Assembly: GCA_023430975.1 (NCBI GenBank)
Contig: JAEYYB010000116.1
Coordinates: forward strand, 1 to 64,000
Length of the DNA: 64,000 bases
Direction: 5' to 3'
Source: Bacillota bacterium
GTDB lineage: Bacteria; Bacillota; Clostridia; Acetivibrionales; DSM-2933
Both the position numbers and the translations under genes were made by a program. The number at the start of each line of letters is the position of its first letter. The first letter of the stretch is position 1. Below the pieces are notes generated by a model. That model ran no database searches. It saw only the letters and a list, made by a program, of their open reading frames with translations, and was not told the DNA's origin. Shown piece by piece: positions 33,938-43,270 of this stretch.

Positions 33938-34729
33938 ATGGGAATGTTAATTGGAAAGAACGACCTATGTCCATGCGGTAGCGGAAAAAAATATAAGAAA
34001 TGTTGTGATGGGGATTTAGAGTATCTTGGTACAGAAAACTATGAAGGCAAGCAGATAGTATATAATAAGACAAAGATAGAGTCCAGCAGGGAAAGGGTAA
34101 AAGAATTATTGGAACAACTTCTGGATAAGGAGACAAAGAAACCCTTGAATATTAGCCTGGAAAATGGGCTGAGTCTTTTAAAGGATGTTTACCTGACATT
34201 TGATGATGCAATTGATGAATTCAAGAAATATAGTCCATGTGACAAGGGTTGTTGGCATTGCTGCTGTACAATTATAGAAACAGCTGTAATTGAAGCAGAA
34301 AATATTAGAAGGTATGTTAATGAAAATTTTGATGAAAATAAGGTAAAGAAGTTGTCAGAAAATATAAAGAGTATATTAAAGTTTCAGCCAAGTTCCCTGC
34401 AGATGTCAAATGAACGCTTAAAAATGGACTATCTAAAACAATCAATACCATGTCCATTTTTAGATAGCGATAATGCGTGTTCTATATACCCGGTAAGACC
34501 TATAACATGCAGAAAGCATATAGTATTTTCATCCAAGGATTTGTGTGAGAATGGCGATAGGGTATGCATGTATGAGAGCAGTTTGATAAATGATTCAATG
34601 ATTAATATTGCTCAAATATCAGGCAATGTATATCGCGAAATGGTCATGAGAGGCATTAGGGTTCCTATTGCAAAACCACTGCCTTTATGGTTTGCCGATG
34701 GTTTTTCTTCTTTAAACTTATTGTTATAA
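33938..34729 (+). CDS. SEC-C motif plus YkgJ-type cysteine cluster protein
   Basis: The 263-residue protein begins with a SEC-C zinc-binding motif (NDLCPCGSGKKYKKCC, about residues 7-22), as at the end of SecA. It then has a YkgJ-type cluster: CDKGCWHCCCTI, later PCPFLD, CSIYPVRPITCRKH, with further Cys residues. YkgJ-type clusters are predicted to bind zinc or iron. The fusion of the two is uncommon to my knowledge. I chose the ATG at 33938 after AGGGGGAA. No operon partner is evident; function unknown. Confidence 0.8.
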   Translation: MGMLIGKNDLCPCGSGKKYKKCCDGDLEYLGTENYEGKQIVYNKTKIESSRERVKELLEQLLDKETKKPLNISLENGLSLLKDVYLTFDDAIDEFKKYSPCDKGCWHCCCTIIETAVIEAENIRRYVNENFDENKVKKLSENIKSILKFQPSSLQMSNERLKMDYLKQSIPCPFLDSDNACSIYPVRPITCRKHIVFSSKDLCENGDRVCMYESSLINDSMINIAQISGNVYREMVMRGIRVPIAKPLPLWFADGFSSLNLLL

Positions 34730-34789
34730 ATGTGTTTTTCATCGTAATTGATGGTCGGAAGTTGCTGTAAGGTGATTTTGGATGGTATA

Positions 34790-34818
34790 TTGACAATATA
34801 TGCTCAAAGCATTAGAAT
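34790..34818 (+). promoter_or_regulatory. Promoter of cysK
   Basis: TTGACA (34790-34795) and TAGAAT (34813-34818) are spaced by 17 bases. The start of transcription would be near 34825. Confidence 0.7.
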
Positions 34819-34834
34819 TAATATGAAAAACAAA

Positions 34835-34853
34835 ACCTATTTGAATAGTAGGG
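34835..34853 (+). promoter_or_regulatory. Candidate Rrf2/CymR-like operator (cysK)
   Basis: ACCTATTTGAATAGTAGGG is a near-palindrome (CCTATT-N5-AGTAGG) about 10 bases after the predicted transcription start. It shares GAATAGTAGGG with the site before the Rrf2 gene. Confidence 0.55.
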
Positions 34854-34874
34854 ATAATTTTTGGAGGCGATTAG

Positions 34875-35810
34875 ATGTCAAAAATAGCTAAGAGCTTGAC
34901 TGATCTTATTGGAAATACGCCGCTATTGGAGCTGTCCAGCTATAATAAGCAGAACAATCTTGAGGCAAGCGTTATTGCAAAGCTTGAATACTTTAATCCT
35001 GCATCAAGTATTAAGGATAGAATTGGCTATGCCATGATCAAGGATGCTGAGGATAGCGGTCTTATAAATAAAGATACTGTTATAATAGAGCCCACCAGTG
35101 GAAATACAGGTATTGCCCTTGCGTTTGTATCGGCATCAAGGGGGTACAGGCTAATCCTTACCATGCCGGATACAATGAGCATCGAAAGAAGAAACCTTCT
35201 TAAAGCACTTGGGGCTGAGTTGGTACTTACACCTGGATCTGAGGGCATGAGTGGGGCAATAAAGAAAGCTGAAGATATTGCAGCCCAAATACCAAATTCA
35301 TATATTCCACAGCAGTTCAAAAATCCTTCAAACCCATCAATTCACCGAAGAACAACGGCTGAGGAAATTTGGAGGGATACTGATGGGGATGTTGATATAT
35401 TTGTTGCCGGGGTAGGAACAGGCGGCACTATAACAGGTGTGGGTGAAGTTTTAAAACAGAGGAAGCCGGGTTTGAAAGTAATTGCTGTAGAGCCATTTGA
35501 TTCAGCAGTTTTGTCCGGCGAAAGCAAGGGCCCTCATAAGATACAGGGAATAGGGGCAGGTTTTATTCCGGATGTTTTGAATTTGGAAATTGTTGACGAA
35601 ATTATCAAGGTAAAGAACGATGAGGCATTTGAAGCAGCAAGAAAGCTGTCCAAAGCTGAAGGCTTGCTGGTTGGCATATCTTCAGGTGCAGCTGTATTTG
35701 CAGCGACAAAACTCGCAAGAAGACCCGAGAACAAAGGCAAGAAAATTGTTGTAGTCCTTCCGGATACAGGGGAAAGGTACTTATCTACAGTACTGTTTCA
35801 GGAAGATTAA
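34875..35810 (+). CDS. cysK: Cysteine synthase A
   Basis: The 311-residue PLP enzyme makes cysteine from O-acetylserine and sulfide. It has the PLP lysine in NPASSIKDRIG, the substrate loop TSGNTGIALAF, and the cofactor phosphate loop GVGTGGTITGVGE. The ATG follows TTGGAGG (34861-34867). In the CymR system CysK is also the regulatory partner of the repressor, so a candidate Rrf2 site upstream of this gene is notable. Confidence 0.96.
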   Translation: MSKIAKSLTDLIGNTPLLELSSYNKQNNLEASVIAKLEYFNPASSIKDRIGYAMIKDAEDSGLINKDTVIIEPTSGNTGIALAFVSASRGYRLILTMPDTMSIERRNLLKALGAELVLTPGSEGMSGAIKKAEDIAAQIPNSYIPQQFKNPSNPSIHRRTTAEEIWRDTDGDVDIFVAGVGTGGTITGVGEVLKQRKPGLKVIAVEPFDSAVLSGESKGPHKIQGIGAGFIPDVLNLEIVDEIIKVKNDEAFEAARKLSKAEGLLVGISSGAAVFAATKLARRPENKGKKIVVVLPDTGERYLSTVLFQED

Positions 35811-35837
35811 CTAAGGGTATTTGGAAAATGGGAAGCA

Positions 35838-35872
35838 AAAAGGCTTGCAGCAACAGCTGCAAGCCTTAATTT
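35838..35872. terminator. Terminator between cysK and the GHL10-amidase gene
   Basis: AGGCTTGCAG (35841-35850) has a perfect complement at 35857-35866 with a six-base loop. A- and T-rich flanks allow it to act in both directions. Confidence 0.85.
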
Positions 35873-35921
35873 ATATTAAGAAAATGATATCTCAATCATA
35901 TAGATCTATTAGTTTACCAAT

Positions 35922-38870
35922 CTATCTTGAAAAATACTCAACAATGGAATCAGCTATGGATTTTGCAAGGATGGTTTGTGCATAGTCATCTATCAGCCAT
36001 CCGAATTCGGTTGGGTTTGGCATAAATCCGCTTTCTATAAGGATTGAAGGAGTCCATGTTCCTCTTGTCACATAAAAGTTATTCTTGTGCAATCCTTTAT
36101 CAACACGGCCCATTTTATTTGTTATGCCTTGCAATACAGAGTTCCCGAGCGGTTTTGCCAGATCTTCCCTGTAGAAGACCGAGAAGCCTTCAATTTTTGA
36201 AATATCCACATTATCTCCCATGCTGTTGGCATGTACCGAGACAAACATATCCGGCTTGGCGTTTCTTGATGCAGTTAACCTGTCATCAAGTGAAAGTGTT
36301 TTGTCGGTTTCCCTGGTTAAGAGTACTTTTGCACCTAGGTTTTCCAGTTCGAGTTTTAACTTAAGGGATGAATGTAGATTAATGGATTTCTCAGGGTATT
36401 TAAGCCCGAGAGGACCTATTGCACCTGTTTCGCTTCCACCATGGCCGGGATCCACCATTATTGTAAGACCTGTGAGAGGTTTACTGCCTTCAACTGCTTT
36501 AACGGGTTTTTTTACATAAATCACTATTGAGTTTTGTTTCTTTTCCACATAATAGCCTTCTATATACTTATCATCATTAAGCTTTAATGTATATTCGGTA
36601 CCTGTGGACTTTGCAGAAGCTTCAATAGAAGAGAAGAGTGAATCTTGCGGAAGTTGCGGCATAGATGCAGTAGATGATGTAGATATATTTATTTTTAATG
36701 ATGAACCGTCAAAGCTTGGGTATGCTGCAGCATTGGATTGTGTTTCGAGCTCTATAAAATCCCATCTGGCTCCCTCGTTGTATGTCAATTTACTTACAAC
36801 TGGAAGTGTTGAGGTGGTGGATGTAAAAGTATTTACACTGCTGCTTTTTACCCATTGACCAGAAGACAATCTAACAAAATTATCCCTTATTCCAGTAATG
36901 CGGTCAACCATTCCCTTATAAAGCTCGAAAGCAGCACCATCTGAAGTATTAGTTGTTGCATAGGTATTTGCAATATCGGTTGTAACCTTTGCAAAAAACG
37001 GTGAGCCTTTCATTATTACTCCAATTTTTTTCGGTGCAGTCTGGGTCTTGGTTACCTTTTTATATGTCATGGTATAAACCGGGGCTCCTAAGTCAATATT
37101 TCTTGGAGTCCCGCTATAACTTGGGGCGGTATACTCATATGTATATGTTGTAGCGTATATATCGCTGCCGCTTGTGCTTATTGGTTTGGGTTTCATGGTG
37201 TATTTATTACCGCCTAGCTTTACAGTAACATTAGAACCCACAGGTGCCTGACAGGATAATGTTATTTTCTCACCGACCGATAAGAATACATTAGACTGAG
37301 GAAACACAGAAGAAGCCGTTATATTTGGCGAGCTCATCTTTGTGGGATTTTGTACATTGTTTTGTTTGTATATCATTCTTGTTATATAAGAACCTTCCTG
37401 GGAAAGGGTTAATGCATTGGCACCTTCTGTAAGTGATACGAGAGTTCCAAAGTAGCCTTCATCGGATCGGGATTTAATTTGATTTCCATTTAAATAAAGA
37501 GGTTTGTTTGGATCTGATGTACCATATACATAATACTTATCTAAAGAAGTATTGATATTTGATGCGGGATTTGCCACAGTTATAGGCGTATTGGTGCCAA
37601 GGTTGTCCCTTTTTTCATGTATTGCCTTAATTAAGGATGACAATGAAGGTGATTTGGCCATAGTACTATAGTTAAAGAAAATGCTTCCTTTAACTTCGGG
37701 AGTTTTTTCATTTAGTTTAAGCTGCTTTTCCATTTCAGAAGTTCCATACCAAGGACTGGAAGGATTGGAGTTGTTTGATAAATAAGCAGCCTGGCCAATA
37801 TATAAATCTACGCTTGTCCCTTTAACAGTGTTCTTCCACCAGGTGAGGAGCTTGGAATAATCAGCAAGATTAAAACCAATGTACCAGTATAATTGAGGTA
37901 CAATGTAATCTATCATGTTCTCCTTTACCCACTTTCGAGTGTCGGCATAATGACTGTAGTACGATTCTCCTCCATTGGTATCACTGCCAAGAGAATTATT
38001 CTTTTTGTTGGCCCAAATTCCAAATGGGCTAATACCGAAACGAATATCCTTGTTTTTGGACTTGATTGCTTTTGACAGATCATAGATGAGCTTGTTCACA
38101 TTGGATCTTCGCCAATCCCCAATGTTTTTAAAGCCTGAACCGTATTTTTTATAGGTTGCTTTATCATTAAAATCAGTGCCAGGATAAAAATAATCATCAA
38201 AATGAATACCGTCAACCTGGTAGTTGTCAATTATTTCAGTTACACCATCTATAATCAGCTTGCGTACTTCAGGTATTCCAGGATCATAATAATAGTTGCC
38301 GTCAGTATGTTTCACTACCCAATTTGGGTTTTTGCGTGCAGGATTTGAAGGTGCTAAAGAATTAAGTGTATCTTTGGCATCAGTTGAGGATTTTTTTGTA
38401 ACCCTATAAGGATTTATCCATGCATGTAAAGTGAGACCTCGTTTGTGTGCCTCTTCTACCCAAAACTTCAAAGGGTCAAAGGAATCGGCAGGCTTTAATC
38501 CCTGAGTGCCTGTCAGATATTTTGACCATGGAAAGTACTTGGATTGATATAATGCATCGGAAGTAGGACGTACTTGTAGAAATATGGCGTTAAGTCTCAG
38601 ATCTTTAGCGTAATCCAATGCCTTTAGAGCTTCGGTCTTAAGTGTCTCAGAGTTGGTTGTCGGCTTCTGCGGATAGTCAATATTTACTACAGTTGCAACC
38701 CACAAGCCCCTTAAGTCATTTGAAACAGTAACTTCAGAAGCGTCAGGAGTGTCAGGAGTGGCTGATAGTGTCAAATTAGTCATCGCAGTAATAGGAGACA
38801 GAGATGCAGACGATGGTAACGATGTAGATAAGATGGTTACTATTAATAGAAGTTTGACAAAATTTTTCAT
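35922..38870 (-). CDS. GHL10 glycosidase-like domain fused to an N-acetylmuramoyl-L-alanine amidase
   Basis: This 982-residue exported protein has a signal peptide (about 1-23), a glycoside-hydrolase-like 10 (DUF187/YngK-type) barrel at about 50-410 (RGLWVATVVNIDYP, FLQVRPTSDALY, HAWINPYRV, GIHFDDYFYPG), a beta-rich middle (about 430-790), and a C-terminal zinc-dependent Amidase_3 domain (about 795-982). The amidase keeps DPGHGG, the Glu in YPEKSINL, VSVHANS and the catalytic Glu in ILIESGFM. The enzyme probably acts on peptidoglycan at the cell surface or during sporulation. A GGAGAT site precedes the ATG. Its transcript converges with cysK. Confidence 0.9.
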   Translation of the reverse strand: MKNFVKLLLIVTILSTSLPSSASLSPITAMTNLTLSATPDTPDASEVTVSNDLRGLWVATVVNIDYPQKPTTNSETLKTEALKALDYAKDLRLNAIFLQVRPTSDALYQSKYFPWSKYLTGTQGLKPADSFDPLKFWVEEAHKRGLTLHAWINPYRVTKKSSTDAKDTLNSLAPSNPARKNPNWVVKHTDGNYYYDPGIPEVRKLIIDGVTEIIDNYQVDGIHFDDYFYPGTDFNDKATYKKYGSGFKNIGDWRRSNVNKLIYDLSKAIKSKNKDIRFGISPFGIWANKKNNSLGSDTNGGESYYSHYADTRKWVKENMIDYIVPQLYWYIGFNLADYSKLLTWWKNTVKGTSVDLYIGQAAYLSNNSNPSSPWYGTSEMEKQLKLNEKTPEVKGSIFFNYSTMAKSPSLSSLIKAIHEKRDNLGTNTPITVANPASNINTSLDKYYVYGTSDPNKPLYLNGNQIKSRSDEGYFGTLVSLTEGANALTLSQEGSYITRMIYKQNNVQNPTKMSSPNITASSVFPQSNVFLSVGEKITLSCQAPVGSNVTVKLGGNKYTMKPKPISTSGSDIYATTYTYEYTAPSYSGTPRNIDLGAPVYTMTYKKVTKTQTAPKKIGVIMKGSPFFAKVTTDIANTYATTNTSDGAAFELYKGMVDRITGIRDNFVRLSSGQWVKSSSVNTFTSTTSTLPVVSKLTYNEGARWDFIELETQSNAAAYPSFDGSSLKINISTSSTASMPQLPQDSLFSSIEASAKSTGTEYTLKLNDDKYIEGYYVEKKQNSIVIYVKKPVKAVEGSKPLTGLTIMVDPGHGGSETGAIGPLGLKYPEKSINLHSSLKLKLELENLGAKVLLTRETDKTLSLDDRLTASRNAKPDMFVSVHANSMGDNVDISKIEGFSVFYREDLAKPLGNSVLQGITNKMGRVDKGLHKNNFYVTRGTWTPSILIESGFMPNPTEFGWLIDDYAQTILAKSIADSIVEYFSR

Positions 38871-39085
38871 ATGTATCTCCCAATCTGTAATATTTTATTG
38901 ATTAAAAGCTATCAATTTTAATTAACTTTTCTACAGAGGATATTAAAAAACCTTTGGTAAAGAAATACTTAATAACTTTGTAACATTTACGAAAATAAAA
39001 TGTTATAAAAAACTATAAATTCTGTGTTAAGTTTTTTAAATTGATGTCGATAATTATTGTGAGTAAGAAAATTTACTCCCCTAAT

Positions 39086-39107
39086 AGCCCATTATGGGCT
39101 TTTTTTT
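39086..39107 (+). terminator. Orphan + strand intrinsic terminator
   Basis: AGCCCA and TGGGCT enclose a three-base loop and are followed by eight T. No + strand gene ends here, so it may end a small RNA or be an attenuator in the tepA leader. Confidence 0.7.
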
Positions 39108-39112
39108 ATGTC

Positions 39113-39184
39113 TAAGAAACTATTGTGTAGACCAATGCAATTTCTTACGACAACAATCAAGACTTTAAAATCGTAAGCGATTTT
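39113..39184 (+). repeat. Family D two-hairpin element, copy 2
   Basis: TAAGAAACTATTG pairs loosely with CAATGCAATTTCTTA; a CAACAATCAAGA link leads to a second hairpin (AAAATCG with CGATTTT). The layout matches 24508-24570. Confidence 0.5.
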
Positions 39185-39342
39185 ATTCTTCTTAATTCTA
39201 CAATATCAAAAATAATGGGATAATTAAAGAAAAATTTTAGAAAAAGCATAATTGCTGTCGCAAAAATACATATTTTACTAAGTTTTTTTTATTGAAATCA
39301 TCCAATAATAATATTTATTATATATTATAAGGAAGTGTAAAA

Positions 39343-40104
39343 ATGAATGAAGAAAGCAAGGTGACCTTTAGCAAACCGTTTAAATCCTTAGAGGCTACAG
39401 AGGAACAAAGTGAGAAAACTGAAAGCATTGAAGGATTAAAGGAAATGGGAACTACGCCTCTTGTTACTAATAAAGGGAATATCCACTGCCTTACTGTAAT
39501 AGGTCAGATTGAAGGGCACATGGTACTACCGCCGCAAAACAAGACCACAAAATATGAGCATGTGATTCCTCAGCTGGTTGCAATTGAGGAAAACTCTGAA
39601 ATTGACGGGCTTTTGTTAATTTTAAACACAGTTGGCGGAGATGTGGAAGCGGGGCTTGCTATAGCTGAAATGATCGCAAGCATGTCCAAGCCTACTGTTT
39701 CCCTGGTATTAGGGGGAGGACATAGTATTGGAGTTCCTTTGGCTGTTTCCACATCCCATTCCTTTATTGCACCTTCTGCAACTATGACTATTCATCCCAT
39801 AAGGCTAAATGGGATGATAATAGGAGTTCCGCAGGCATATGAATATTTTGACAAAATGCAGGAGCGGGTTGTTCAGTTTGTATCAAAGAACTCAAAAATA
39901 ACAAGGGAAAAATTTAAGGATTTAATGCTTAAGACTGGTGAATTGGCAAATGATGTTGGTACTGTGTTGTTTGGGGAAGAGGCTGTTAAAAATGGAATTA
40001 TAGATGATTTAGGAGGGCTCTCTGAAGCTTTAAGTAAGCTGTATGATCTTGTCGGTATGAAAAAGGAGACCGCGAGCAATAATGATAGAGGAACCCTACA
40101 ATGA
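39343..40104 (+). CDS. tepA: ClpP-class serine protease TepA (YmfB family)
   Basis: The 253-residue protein has a ClpP-like fold: ILNTVGGDVEAGLAIAEMI, the nucleophile Ser in GGGHSIGVPLA, and the active His in SATMTIHPIRLNG. In Bacillus the orthologue is encoded upstream of ylzJ and spoIIIE/ftsK, the same order as here. TepA was linked to protein translocation and spore outgrowth, but its substrates are not settled. The ATG follows AAGGAAGTG. Its end overlaps the next gene by four bases (ATGA). Confidence 0.9.
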   Translation: MNEESKVTFSKPFKSLEATEEQSEKTESIEGLKEMGTTPLVTNKGNIHCLTVIGQIEGHMVLPPQNKTTKYEHVIPQLVAIEENSEIDGLLLILNTVGGDVEAGLAIAEMIASMSKPTVSLVLGGGHSIGVPLAVSTSHSFIAPSATMTIHPIRLNGMIIGVPQAYEYFDKMQERVVQFVSKNSKITREKFKDLMLKTGELANDVGTVLFGEEAVKNGIIDDLGGLSEALSKLYDLVGMKKETASNNDRGTLQ

Positions 40105-40331
40105 TTTTATATACCATAATACCTGATGAATCCATTTTTAATAATGATAATTCCGTTAGTAACAGTAATCAAGCTTCAGATAATTTAGCCACTATGGAAA
40201 TAAATTACATGGGTGAGAAAGTAGCGGTACTCAAAAACAGCAATAATAAATATGTAGTAGAAAGGCTATTAAGTACTTCTTTATCTGCATATTTGAATCC
40301 AAAACTCCAGCCAGGCACCGAAATAGATTAA
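40101..40331 (+). CDS. YlzJ-like small protein
   Basis: The 76-residue protein begins MILYTIIPDESIF and includes ISYMGEKVAVLK-like strands and a YVVERLLSTSLSAYLNPKLQPG ending, matching the small YlzJ proteins found between tepA and ftsK in Bacillus and clostridia. It overlaps tepA in an ATGA junction, so translation is coupled. An Asn/Ser-rich insertion (about residues 15-30) is unusual. The function is unknown. Confidence 0.8.
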   Translation: MILYTIIPDESIFNNDNSVSNSNQASDNLATMEINYMGEKVAVLKNSNNKYVVERLLSTSLSAYLNPKLQPGTEID

Positions 40332-40459
40332 TCGGTTAAAGATGACATCATTTATTGTCACTTATTTCACTATAGAAAAGATAATAAAAATGTGTTATAT
40401 TAAAAACGAAGTTAGTAATTATATTACTAACTTTTTTCAATGTTCTTGGGGGTGCAAAA

Positions 40460-42871
40460 GTGAAGGTAAAAAGAATACAAAAGAAGAAAGATAAAAAAAA
40501 TGAAAGTGGAATATTGAGGTATAATCATGAAATAATAGGTCTTAGCCTGTTAACTCTTGGTATACTTACTTTTATCGGAATGATCAATCCGGATCTTATT
40601 GGAGCATTTGGAAATGTATCGAAAAGTGTTCTTTTAGGCTTTATGGGAATACCTGCATATGCCATTCCTCCTATGCTTATAGTATATTCAGCTTTTATGA
40701 TTTTTAAGAAAAATGATACTCTGAATCAAAAATATATACATATTATAATAGTGTTGTTAATGTTATCCTCAATTATTAGTACAGGTTTTTACAGTTCTAA
40801 TAACGAAAAACAAATATTTACGAATCAGGGGTTTATAGGTCATCTTTTTGTGTTTTACGATCTTGGTAACGAATTTAGCGGCGGCGGAATACTAGGTGGC
40901 ATTATAAGTACTCCACTTATATCAATTTTTCGTCCCGTAGGAACCCTTATTATTTTGACTTCATTTTCCATTATAATGCTTATCCGCCTTACAAATATTT
41001 CATTAGCAGGCTTATTAAGAGGTGTAAAAAACAAAAGCACCGAATTGAAAGTTATTAAAGGTGCCGGAAATGCTGTTAGAAATTCTATTAGGGGCAATAT
41101 GGCAGATGAGGATGGTCTTGTCCCAAAAAGAAAATTCAAGCTTATTAATTTCAACACAGACAGCGATGATGAGGAAGAGACGGCTTTAAATAGCAATCAG
41201 AAGAAAAATTTTAAGGAAACCAAAAGGGATCGGAATAATGAATTTGATATCTCTACTCAGGACGACGCTCAACCTGATTCAGAAGAAATCAGCCTTGAGG
41301 CCATAATGGATGATAATGTAGAATTTATAATGAAGGATGTAAAAAAGAAGAAGAAAATTGATGTGGAAAGCTTAAAAAATGATGTGGACAAGGAAATATT
41401 ATTGCAGGAAATGGTTGGTGCCAGTTATAGTTTTCCTCCACTTGAGCTTTTAAATGATAATGACCAGGAGATTAGCGATATAAAGACATTAAAGAATACA
41501 GCAATGGAAGTGGCCAAAAAGCTTGAGGAAACTTTAAAAAGCTTTGGAGTTGATGTTAAAGTAATTAATATAAGCAGGGGGCCTGCGGTTACTCGATATG
41601 AACTGCAGCCAAGTCCTGGTGTTAAGGTCAGCAAAATTGTAAACCTTGCCGATGATATATCATTAAATCTTGCTGCCTCCGGAGTAAGAATAGAAGCACC
41701 TATCCCGGGAAAAGCAGCAATTGGTATAGAGGTGCCCAATAAAGAAGTTATTCCCGTTTTTCTGAAAGAAGTTGTGGAGTCAAGAGAGTTTCAAGACTTT
41801 CCGTCCAAGCTTGCTTTTTCAATTGGGAAGGATATATCGGGAAATACTATTGTGGGAGATATAGGTAAAATGCCCCACATGCTCATTGCAGGTTCTACAG
41901 GTTCAGGTAAGAGCGTATGTATTAACAGTATAATTGTTAGTATCCTGTACAAATCGTCTCCTGATGATGTAAAGCTGTTGATGGTTGACCCTAAGGTTGT
42001 TGAGCTTGGTATTTATAACGGAATACCTCACCTTCTGATTCCTGTTGTTACCGACGCAAAGAAAGCGGCTGGAGCACTCAATTGGGCTGTTCAGGAAATG
42101 GTTAACAGGTACAAGCTTTTTGCAGAAAAGGGAGTAAGAGATATTAAAGGATATAATTCCGTAATAGAAGAGGATGGTCAGCAAAAGCGATTACCTCAGG
42201 TTGTTATAATAATAGATGAGTTGGCAGACCTTATGATGGTTGCTCCCAATGAAGTGGAAGATGCAATATGCAGGCTTGCACAAATGGCAAGAGCAGCGGG
42301 AATGCATCTTGTAATAGCCACCCAGAGACCTTCCGTAGACGTTATTACCGGGGTAATAAAGGCCAATATACCGTCAAGGATAGCCTTTGCGGTAAGTTCC
42401 CAGGTAGATTCCAGAACTATACTTGATATGGCTGGTGCGGAAAAGCTTTTAGGAAGAGGAGACATGCTGTTTTATCCTGTCGGAGAGCCAAAGCCCATAA
42501 GAGTTAAAGGCACATTTGTCTCTGATAAAGAGGTTGAAAGAGTTGTTGAGTTTATAAAGACTCAGGGTGAAGTGGAATATAATAACGACCTGATTGATGA
42601 GATTAGTAATCTTAATAATAACGAAGAGGAAATTGACCCCGGAGATAACGACAGTTTGCTTCCACAGGCAACAGAGCTTGTTGTAGAAGCAGGAATGGCA
42701 TCTGTTTCCCTCATACAGAGAAAGTTTAAGGTAGGATATGCAAGGGCTGCCAGAATTATTGATCAAATGGAAACTCGAGGTATTGTAGGTAAATTTGAGG
42801 GCAGCAAGCCCAGACAAGTTCTCATATCAAGGCAGCAATGGCAAGAGCTACAAATGAGTGAAAACAAATAG
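40460..42871 (+). CDS. ftsK: DNA translocase FtsK/SpoIIIE
   Basis: The 803-residue protein has four N-terminal membrane helices (about residues 25-190), an acidic/charged linker (about 220-320), the RecA-like motor with Walker A AGSTGSGKSVCINS and Walker B VVIIIDELADLMM, and a C-terminal winged gamma domain with SLIQRKFKVGYARAARIIDQMETRGIVG that reads directional DNA motifs. It pumps chromosomes through the division or sporulation septum. The start is GTG after TTGGGGGTG. It ends the tepA-ylzJ-ftsK block. Confidence 0.96.
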   Translation: MKVKRIQKKKDKKNESGILRYNHEIIGLSLLTLGILTFIGMINPDLIGAFGNVSKSVLLGFMGIPAYAIPPMLIVYSAFMIFKKNDTLNQKYIHIIIVLLMLSSIISTGFYSSNNEKQIFTNQGFIGHLFVFYDLGNEFSGGGILGGIISTPLISIFRPVGTLIILTSFSIIMLIRLTNISLAGLLRGVKNKSTELKVIKGAGNAVRNSIRGNMADEDGLVPKRKFKLINFNTDSDDEEETALNSNQKKNFKETKRDRNNEFDISTQDDAQPDSEEISLEAIMDDNVEFIMKDVKKKKKIDVESLKNDVDKEILLQEMVGASYSFPPLELLNDNDQEISDIKTLKNTAMEVAKKLEETLKSFGVDVKVINISRGPAVTRYELQPSPGVKVSKIVNLADDISLNLAASGVRIEAPIPGKAAIGIEVPNKEVIPVFLKEVVESREFQDFPSKLAFSIGKDISGNTIVGDIGKMPHMLIAGSTGSGKSVCINSIIVSILYKSSPDDVKLLMVDPKVVELGIYNGIPHLLIPVVTDAKKAAGALNWAVQEMVNRYKLFAEKGVRDIKGYNSVIEEDGQQKRLPQVVIIIDELADLMMVAPNEVEDAICRLAQMARAAGMHLVIATQRPSVDVITGVIKANIPSRIAFAVSSQVDSRTILDMAGAEKLLGRGDMLFYPVGEPKPIRVKGTFVSDKEVERVVEFIKTQGEVEYNNDLIDEISNLNNNEEEIDPGDNDSLLPQATELVVEAGMASVSLIQRKFKVGYARAARIIDQMETRGIVGKFEGSKPRQVLISRQQWQELQMSENK

Positions 42872-43140
42872 TATACATGCCGTTTTTATGAATATATTTT
42901 AATTATGATTTTAAAATAAAAAGGCTTTATTGTTACAAAATTATGTTGTATAATTGATAAGTCGTGGTTTTATAGATGTTGGGATAGATATAGAGAGAAT
43001 AAAGAAGTGTGATTATCTTATTTTACTTGTATTTAATTAAAAGAATTAAGCCAAATCCATTTTAAAATTGTGTATAATATTGCATAAAAATTGACTGAAT
43101 TATCGGTGTTTTTTATGACTGTTTGCACAAAATTATTCAC

Positions 43141-43169
43141 TTGACATATTGGTTATCCAGAATTAATAT
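43141..43169 (+). promoter_or_regulatory. Promoter of the sugar ABC importer operon
   Basis: TTGACA (43141-43146) and TAATAT (43164-43169) are separated by 17 bases. The leader to the first gene would be about 138 bases. Confidence 0.7.
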
Positions 43170-43237
43170 ATAACTTAGGAACAGCTATTTTGGATTACTC
43201 CTCAAACGTAAGACATGACTAGGTTTTGATATTATTT

Positions 43238-43270
43238 CATGGAGGTTTGGTACCGAGCCTTTTCTCCATG
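43238..43270. promoter_or_regulatory. Inverted repeat in the importer leader
   Basis: CATGGAG (43238-43244) and CTCCATG (43264-43270) flank GGTACC (43249-43254), itself a palindrome. It could be an operator for a LacI/GlyR-type sugar regulator or an RNA hairpin. Confidence 0.4.

Larger units (their letters stand above)
38871..39342. other. Divergent intergenic region with an orphan terminator and a family D element
   Basis: This 472-bp region between the divergent amidase and tepA genes holds a GAGTAA/TTACTC hairpin (39061-39078), an intrinsic terminator on the + strand (39086-39107) with no gene before it, and a family D element (39113-39184). Confidence 0.5.
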
